NCBI RefSeq assembly: GCF_012432095.1
Contig: NC_081155.1
Span: 34,539,125 to 34,603,124 of the forward strand
Direction: 5' to 3'
DNA length: 64,000 bases
Source of the DNA: Onychostoma macrolepis
Taxonomy: Eukaryota; Chordata; Actinopteri; Cypriniformes; Cyprinidae
Shown here piece after piece: positions 57,075 to 64,000 of the stretch; the stretch's first letter is position 1; each line of letters begins with the position of its first letter. Both the position numbers and the translations under genes were made by a program. The notes beneath the pieces were generated by a model. That model saw only the letters and a list, made by a program, of their open reading frames with translations. It made no database searches and was not told where the DNA came from.

Positions 57075-58470
57075 TAGTGGGGAAAATATTGATTTGATCC
57101 CCTGCTGATTGCCCACTTTAAAAAAACAAAGAAGGTTTATCATTTTTATGGTAGGTTTATTTTAACTGATAGAGACCGAATATCAAACAAAAAATCCAGA
57201 AAAAAAAAAACAGAGTTAAGACGTTTCTTGTAGCTGGTCACCAGGTTTGCACACATCTCAGGAGGGATTTTGGTCCACTCCTCTTTACAGATCCTCTCTA
57301 AATCATTAAGGTTTCTTAGCTGTCTCTTGGAAATTCAAAGTTTCAGCTCCCTCCACAGATTTTCTATAGGATTATAGATTATATGTGCTTCTTCTTGAGC
57401 CACTCCTTTGTTGCCTTGGCGGTATGTTTCGGGTCACTGTCATGCTGGAAGACCCATCCATGACCCATCTTCAGGTTCTCGTCCAAGATTTAAAGTACAT
57501 GGCCCTGTCCATTTGCCCCTCAGTGTGGTAAAGTCATCCTGTACCTTTAGCAGAAAAACAGCTCCAAAGCATAATGTTTCCACCTTCATGCTTGACTGTA
57601 GGGATGGTGTTCTTGGGGTGATAGTCAGCATTTCTCTTTCTCCAAACACGACGAGTCAATTTTGGTCTCATCTGACTACAGCACATTCTCCCAAGCCTTC
57701 CCTGAATCATTTAGATGTTCATTGGCAAACTTCAGACAGCCTGTACATGTGACTTCTTGAGCAGAGGGACTTTGCTGGCACTGCGGGATTTCAATCCATT
57801 ACGGCGTAGTGTGTTACCAATGTTTTGCTTGGTGATTGTGGTCCCAACTGCCTTGAGATCATTACACATTCATTGCTCCTCCCGTGTAGTTCGGGGCTGA
57901 TCCCTCACCTTTCTCATGATCATCCTTACCCCATGAGGCAAGATCTTGCACGGAGCTCCAGACCAAGGCCGATTGATGGTTGTTTTGTATTTCTTCCATT
58001 TCCGAATAATTGCACCAACCGTTGTCTCCTTCTCAGCAAGCTTCTTTCTTATGGTCTTGTAGCCCATTCCAGCCTTGTATAGGTCTACAATATTGTCCCT
58101 GATGTCCTATGACATCTCTTTGGTCATGCCCCTGGAAGTGGAGAGGTTGGAATGGAAGATACAGATTCTATGGACAGGAGACTTCTATAAACACAGCGAG
58201 CTGAAATTAGGAGTATCATGTGCACATAACCAATCTGTGGGAGCCAAAATTCCTGCTGGTTGGTATAGGGGATCAAATAGTACTTACTAAAATGTAAATA
58301 TTTGTATTATTTTTTTTAAACATTTGTATGCTGTTTTTTTCTGGATTTTTTTTTTGTTGATATTCTGTATCTATCAGTTAAAATAAACCTACCATAAAAA
58401 AATGATCATTTATTTTAAGTGGGCAAACTAACAAAATCAGCAGGGGATCAAATAATTATTTTCCCCACTG
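57075..58470 (-). mobile_element. Tc1-like element, family D
   Basis: The left end TAGTGGGGAAAATATTGATT (first base C to T) and the right end, inverted, CAGTGGGGAAAATAATTATT share ..TTGATCCCCTGCTGATT and continue as inverted repeats. TA flanks at 57073-57074 and 58471-58472. 1396 bp. Decayed transposase on the minus strand. Confidence 0.92.
57270..58135 (-). pseudogene. Tc1-like transposase, multiply disrupted
   Basis: The minus strand from 58135 carries the start of the gene, and 58067-57870 is an open stretch with the second part of the DNA-binding region (GYKTIRKKLAEKETTVGAII, then RKWKKYKTT and WSGAPCKILPHGVRMI). Further on, in changed frames, come ENVL-stop-SDETKI around 57660-57700 (the first catalytic Asp with an adjacent stop), VWRKRNADYHPKNTIPTVKH and GGNIMLWSCFSAK (57545-57655). 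Later parts, including the second Asp, are not clearly readable. This family shares the KTTINRPWSGAP motif type with the CAGTGGGGCAAAAAAG family, but the terminal repeats differ. Confidence 0.85.
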
Positions 58471-58479
58471 TATGTACAG

Positions 58480-58483
<4 letters not shown>

Positions 58484-58520
<37 letters not shown>
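58484..58520. repeat. Compound (AT)n(AC)n microsatellite
   Basis: AT run followed by AC run just right of the Tc1 element. Confidence 0.93.
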
Positions 58521-58521
<1 letters not shown>

Positions 58522-59400
58522 GTGGCTTCTACAATTTAATTATTTAATAATTAATATTATCATTTTTGCACCTGTGAAAATAAATACATGGAAAAATAAA
58601 TGCAAGACGGTTGCTTATAAATAAACATATTGCATTAAATAATCAAAGGTATTAATAAAAATTGTTCAATTTAATAAAGAAAATCTAGTATTTTCCCCTA
58701 TATTTATTTGTGGCATGTTTATTTATTTATTTATTTTTAATCCTTTTTTTCTTTTTATCGCACATTAAACTCTTAAAACAGCAAGCAAAATCCTGTTTTT
58801 CATTAAATGTTTCTTATTAAAGTCATATATATTACATGAAACAATAAAAAAGCACCTGATGAAATATTTGTAGGAGAATGTGTGACAGAAGAAAAGCAGA
58901 ATGGCAGAATGCTGTAGGAGAGCAGCAGAGCAGATGAATTATATATTGTCTCTGCCCGTGCAGTGACTTCTGCTCTGAATGTGTGGATGTTTTCAGAGCA
59001 TTTATACATACCGTATCTACTATTCCTATTCTATTGTTAATTAATAAATGTTAGTGTTTTCATGTAACTCAGAAGGGATATAACCTTACACATCGACATC
59101 ATTCTCAAGTGGTTCTCATAATCTGTTATCCCTAAATCAACATCCTTCCCTAAATCACTTCATTATCAGCTCCAGATTTTAATTAGGGCCTTTAACTCTG
59201 TACACAGCACTCACTTGTGTGAGTCAATTGAACAATTAATTAGTCAAATAAGTCTCAGGGCCTTTTGAATCATTTTAATCTGTGGTTGTTTGATAGCCTC
59301 CTCACTTCACATTTTAATGTTATTTTTGCACCTCCTCATGAAGTGATTCTGCATTGTCCATTAATCAAATCATTCTAATTGATCATATATCACAGCTCAT
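58521..59400. other. No gene seen; complex island
   Basis: 58521-58760 is AT-rich. 59060-59400 is complex with several TTAATTAG-like motifs and no repeat signature. Confidence 0.4.
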
Positions 59401-59402
59401 GG

Positions 59403-59680
59403 TCACGGTGCACACAGCAGGGAGGAATGAGGAAAACGGAGACGAGGATGAACTCAAAATACAGTCTTTAATGAACTCAAACAGGTCAAGACAAGGCAAG
59501 GCAAGGCAGGTCAGGGCAGACACACAGGAACACTGGGAATAACGAGTAGACCAGACGAAAAGGAACGAAATGCACATGATAATTATACACACAGCTGAAC
59601 GAAATCCTAAACAAATCACACTTAACAAAGACAGGAACAGGAAAAACCATATAATGACACAAGAGGGCAGGAAAAATAGT
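59403..59680 (-). mobile_element. LTR fragment
   Basis: On the minus strand it ends with TCCTCCCTGCTGTGTGCACC GTGAC and has TTCATTAAAGACTGTATTTTG upstream, preceded by runs of CTTGCC and the segment TGTGTCATTATATGG. This resembles the R/U5 half of a gypsy-like LTR. The start (TG) and target duplication are not identifiable. Confidence 0.5.
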
Positions 59681-59683
59681 AAT

Positions 59684-59780
59684 TGTGACTTTTTATCGTA
59701 CAATTGTGAGAAATTATCTTTTATCTTGCAACAGCAAGAAAATAAAGAATTGTGAATTGTGAAATAAAAAGTCACAATTA
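59684..59780. repeat. Short foldback repeat
   Basis: TAATTGTGACTTTTTAT at the left and ATAAAAAGTCACAATTA at the right are reverse complements about 60 bp apart. Similar in style to the ~22-bp unit array at 47685-48265. Confidence 0.8.
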
Positions 59781-61467
59781 CCTCATTATTATTATTTAAT
59801 GAAACAAGGTTGCATAGACATCAGATCATAAATCCTAGAAGTAACAAAAAATGTCACCATATTGCATTTTAAACCTTTAAACCTTTTGAGAAGACACATT
59901 TCAGTATTTGTTTTGGATGCTGTTATTCTGGTGTGCCTACTAGGTTTCTTAACTAGATTAATCAGCAAGTCTCCCTTGGTCAACTATAGCATCATCAGAA
60001 AGACCATGCTGTTCAAATTGCTCCACCATCAGTATAATTTAATAATTCAACACTGCTGAAATCATCAAGATTCAGTCAGATTTACTGAACACAAACTATT
60101 GTTTTTATGCTTGTTACTGCTTAATGCCGAAAGACATCTTTCAATAAGTGTGTAGCCCATGCTATCATTTTATTGTTTCCTAAAGGCATTTATTGCAAAA
60201 GACTGCGTTGATAATAGGTTTACAGTGTATCTCCCTATTTTCTGCTGAGGTCATTGTGCTGTGTGTAGCAAAAATGTGCTGCAACACATTGTAAATAGTA
60301 TAACCTGCTAAAATGGGTGTCAAAATGAACATGCTGACTTAACATATAATGCAATGTGTTACAAGTAACATTCCCCAGCTGTACTGTACCTCAGAATAAA
60401 CCTTTTCTATTCTCTTTGAGAAGAACATGTATTGTATTACTCAGGAATCGACAAAACCCTCTCGAATGGCAGGCAAGAATTAACACTAAACTATAAATGA
60501 TAACTCATTAAATATGGAGCCAACAGTAATCGATATGTAAGTAAGATAATCTTAGAACCTGCACCTGCATGCAAGAAGCAAACAGATGCAAGTATGTGTC
60601 GTCTAGGCTAATTGATAAACCAGTGTAACCCACAATGTTGTACAGCTGCACTGGCAGCAGTCCTTAGATTGTCATGAATCAAAACGGCTGTCCTCTTTAA
60701 TGCCTGGTCTGATGATATTTGTGGTTTTAAATGAACTAAAAGAATGAAGAATGATTGAGTAAGAAATTCATATTGACATTTTTGCTGCCCATGTGTTTGT
60801 GTCAGCTCGTATTTCTTGAAACTGAGACAGTAAACACAGATCAGCTGATTGTGTGTGTGTGTGTGTGTGTGTGTCCTGCTGTGAGCTCCGAGGTTCAGCG
60901 GTGATTTGGCTTCATGTTTCACAACAGAGAACAAAGACAGGTGGAGAACAGCAGGACTCCAATAATACACCCCATGAACACCACTACAACCCACCCACTC
61001 ACGCAGACACACATACACACATATGAGCACAAAGAGACGATCTTGCTTATTGCAAGCAATCACTGCTAAAATTTGGGTAAAGCATTTGGGGTTTTCATTG
61101 CTTGAGTAGTTTCCATTTAAACATAAACACTTTCTCAGCAGTTAATGGAGAGAAAATAAGTTCATTCAGTTTCCTCTTCACCATCATTCATTCATTCATT
61201 CATTTACTTATTTAAATGTTACAATGATTTATTTATTTAGTTAGTTAGTCAATTAGTTAGTTGAAGTTCACATTAAGAATGCCTTGGAAACATTTCACCT
61301 TGGCCCTATGATTTATTTTTGCTTCTTTTCAAATGCCTTTATGTATTTTTATTGGTGTGCCCTTGTCCCAAAGCTAGACTTTCAATCTTAAAGGCTTGTG
61401 ATGAAATATATGACCTGATATGTAAAGTACATAAAGAGAAATCAAGGTACTTGTGAATATATATATT
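59781..61467. other. No gene seen
   Basis: (GT)n at 60850-60874, a CATT run at 61186-61203. Frames 59792-59983 (minus), 59862-60059 and 60608-61063 (minus) have no recognisable domain. Confidence 0.45.

Positions 61468-61528
<61 letters not shown>
61468..61528. repeat. (CA)n(TA)n compound microsatellite
   Basis: CA run 61468-61482, then TA run to 61528, ending directly at the CAGGTGC terminus of the Tc1 element. Confidence 0.95.
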
Positions 61529-61531
<3 letters not shown>

Positions 61532-63047
61532 GTGCATCTCAATAAATTAGAATGTCGTGGAAAAGTTTATTTATTCAACTCAAATTGTGAAACTCGTGTA
61601 TTAAATAAATTCTGTGCACACAGACTGAAGTAGTTTAAGTCTTTGGTTCTTTTAATTGTGATGATTTTGGCTCACATTTAACAAAAACCCACCAATTCAC
61701 TATCTCAACAAATTAGAATACTTCATAAGACCAATAATAATAATAATAATAAAAAAAAAACATTTTTAGTGAATTGTTGGCCTTCTGGAAAGTATGTTCA
61801 TTTACTGTATATGTATTCAATACTTGGTAGGGGCTCCTTTTGCTTCAATTACTGCCTCAATTCGGCGTGGCATGGAGGTGATCAGTTTCTGGCACTGCTG
61901 AGGTGGTATGGAAGCCCAGGTTTCTTTGACAGTGGCTTTCAGCTCATCTGCATTTTCTGGTCTCTTGTTTCTCATTTTCCTCTTGACAATACCCCATAGA
62001 TTCTCTATGGGGTTCAGGTCTGGTGAGTTTGCTGGCCAGCCAAGCACACCAACACCATGGTCATTTAACCAACTTTTGGTGCTTTTGGCAGTGTGGGCAG
62101 GTGCCAAATCCTGCTGGAAAATGAAATCAGCATCTTTAAAAAGCTGGTCAGCAGAAGGAAGCATGAAGTGCTCCAAAATTTTGGTAAACGGGTGCAGTGA
62201 CTTTGGTTTTCAAAAAACACAATGGACCAACACCAGCAGATGACATTGCACCCCAAATCATCACAGACTGTGGAAACTTAACACTGGACTTCAAGCAACT
62301 TGGGCTATGAGCTTCTCCACCCTTCCTCCAGACTCTAGGACCTTGGTTTCCAAATGAAATACAAAACTTGCTCTCATCTGAAAAGAGGACTTTGGACCAC
62401 TGTGCAACAGTCCAGTTCTTCTTCTCCTTAGCCCAGGTAAGACGCCTTTGACGTTGTCTGTGGTTCAGGAGTGGCTTAACAAGAGGAATACGACAACTGT
62501 AGCCAAATTCCTTGACACGTCTGTGTGTGGTGGCTCTTGATGCCTTGATCACAGTTTCAGTCCATTCCTGAAGTTCACCCAAATTCTTGAATCGATTTTG
62601 CTTGACAATCCTCATAAGGCTGCGGTTCTCTCGGTTGGTTGTTCATCTTTTTCTTCCACACTTTTTCCTTCCACTGAACTTTCTGTTAACATGCTTGGAT
62701 ACAGCACTCTGTGAACAGCCAGCTTCTTTGGCAATGAATGTGTGTGGCTTACCCTCCTTGCGAAGGGTGTATATATAGATGTGTCTAAATACAAATTACA
62801 GAAGCATCACATGCTTGAAAAGCAATTATTTCTTACAATTTTGACAAGGTGCCAATAATTTTGTCCAGTCCATTTTTGAGTTATTTGTGAAAATTTATCA
62901 AGTTTGACTTTTCTTCAGTTTTTTTTTTTTGTGTGTGTGTTGTTGCAGTGCAAACAAAACAATAAGCATGTGAATACCAAAACATCTGCAATTGGAACAA
63001 TTTTCTGAGAGAAGTGTTACATTTTCCGATATTTTTGGCCATGACTG
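61529..63047 (-). mobile_element. Tc1-like element with mismatched ends
   Basis: The left end is CAGGTGCATCTCAATAAATT AGAATG (family B, as at 32989 and 34260) after TA at 61527-61528. The right end, read inward on the minus strand, is CAGTCATGGCCAAAAATATC GG, the start of a different Tc1-like terminal repeat, followed by AA where TA is expected. A near-complete transposase lies between in one orientation. So either two families have recombined or one element is truncated against another. 1519 bp. Confidence 0.8.
61817..62794 (-). pseudogene. Tc1-like transposase, nearly complete, frameshifted
   Basis: Minus strand. 62794-62612 holds the first helix-turn-helix in a partly shifted frame; the segment 62615-62148 continues with MRIVKQNRFKNLGELQEW, a second helix region SRATTHRRVKEFG, and the first catalytic Asp in VLFSDESKFCISFG, then VMIWGAMSSAGVGPLCFL. 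A frameshift at about 62165-62205 moves the rest to 62176-61817, which has the second Asp in FQQDLAPAHTAKS and SPDLNPIENLWG, ending MPRRIEAVIEAKGAPTKY. All three catalytic positions are thus still encoded, in two frames. Length and order match a standard Tc1 transposase of about 340 residues. Confidence 0.92.
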
Positions 63048-63808
63048 AATAGATATATAATACTTTATTTTATTTATTTTTTTGCATAATTTCCAGTGGA
63101 GCCTTAATTGTCAATTATGCAAAAAAAAAAAAAAAAAAAAAACTATTATTAAATAGTGCATATTTATGATACATAAAATGCTAATTATGAAATTTGCCTA
63201 AGCAAGAAAAAGTAGTCTGACCTTTTGCTTCACTGCCATTTTCCACTTTTATATTTAAGTGCCTGTAACTGAAGAAACACCCATGTACTTTATATAAAAC
63301 AACATGACTAATTGTTTGAGTGAAGCCCATTAGCCTGTGTAGAATAAACATTGAAGTTATATATATAGAAAACAACACAAAAATTCAGTGGCAACTCATA
63401 AACATTCTACTTTCTAGAGAGGCGCTTATGATTCATAATATGATCCAGGGTATTTGTGATTAATCTGAATATTTAATTAGTGAAAACACAAACCCCATAT
63501 ATAGAACCATTTAGAAACTAATTTACTGTAACTTTTGGTACTTCCTCCACTATCCTTGGAACAGAAATAGTTTGTGTATGAGCTTTAAAAAGACCTTTCT
63601 GTGTGCGTAGACATACAGTAATATGCAGTTTCTCATTTTAGTTATTGATATATACAGAATGCAATTCCATGATGATTTTACTTTCATGTACTCAAGCTAT
63701 CAAAATGTTATATGAATATATTCCCTCATAAATATTACAGTGTGATCAAGAGTGTGCTGACATTGTTATTTGGGCTTTGAAACATACAAACGCATATGCT
63801 TCAGGCTG

Positions 63809-63843
<35 letters not shown>

Positions 63844-64000
63844 CAGCATTTAGCTGTTTGTTATAGACTTGAACCTTCATCGCTTCTTGGAATTTAATAT
63901 CTCCTCAGTTTGTCTTTTTTAGAGAGAGAAAAGTTGCAGTGTATTAATACTCAAGTGAAAAGTGATGTTTTAATCATTTCTTATCTTCTGGTATTACTCA
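63048..64000. other. No gene seen
   Basis: A-homopolymer at 63121-63141 and (CA)n at 63811-63839. The frame 63181-63378 (minus) has no domain. Confidence 0.5.

Noticed and set aside
57440..57752. Open frames of 69 and 114 codons as genes
   Set aside because: Off-frame readings of the decayed family D Tc1 transposase.

Overview
The window looks like AT-rich, repeat-dense, non-coding euchromatin from a teleost fish, most likely a cyprinid (zebrafish, carp or goldfish relatives). This rests on long CA and AT microsatellites, several Tc1-like transposon families with TA target sites, a DIRS-type tyrosine-recombinase retrotransposon, L2/CR1 and L1-type LINE fragments, and palindromic MITEs with ends such as TTAAAGGGATAGTTCACCC that are very common in cyprinid genomes. 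Species assignment is an inference. I recognise no host protein-coding exon, rRNA or functional tRNA gene. Every protein with recognisable homology belongs to a mobile element.

Layout. 1-7423 is mostly unrecognised AT-rich sequence with one old interspersed repeat (1768-2374), CA/TG microsatellites and a palindromic MITE (6241-6660). 7424-12111 is a structurally complete DIRS retrotransposon: inverted terminal repeats, internal complementary region, gag-like ORF, RT/RNase H and tyrosine recombinase, broken by several frameshifts. 15013-18300 is a second copy of the old repeat, split by two younger insertions: an LTR element at 15252-17601 (target duplication GATAC) and a solo LTR-like unit at 17783-18053 (target duplication ATAAT). 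19190-20044 and 38564-40097 are two copies of one Tc1-like family, the second full length. 24575-25655 is a 5'-truncated LINE, 29037-29200 a tRNA-derived SINE, and 32989-34260 an internally deleted Tc1 element.

38009-38550 is a solo LTR next to the full-length Tc1. 43605-46435 (minus strand) is a second member of the LTR family seen at 15252. It lacks pol but carries a 636-codon uninterrupted ORF built of in-frame tandem repeats. 47685-48265 is an inverted array of about 22-bp repeats around a hairpin. 48817-50274 looks like a long LTR. 50275-51325 is an L1-type fragment whose ORF1 is fused in frame to part of the ORF2 endonuclease. 51326-52067, 54071-54256 and 55079-55703 are foldback or MITE-like elements; 54300-55036, 57075-58470 and 61529-63047 are further Tc1-like elements. 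The last has two ends from different families.

How it works together. The window is a record of nested insertion rather than a pathway. The autonomous-type elements are all visibly broken. The most unusual content is the pol-less LTR family with a modular tandem-repeat ORF (two copies about 28 kb apart), the well-preserved DIRS termini, and the Tc1 element with mismatched ends. Between repeats are islands of complex, TAATTA-rich sequence (about 30520-30800, 47270-47440, 52710-53110, 59060-59400) that could be conserved non-coding elements; this cannot be tested without comparison to another genome.
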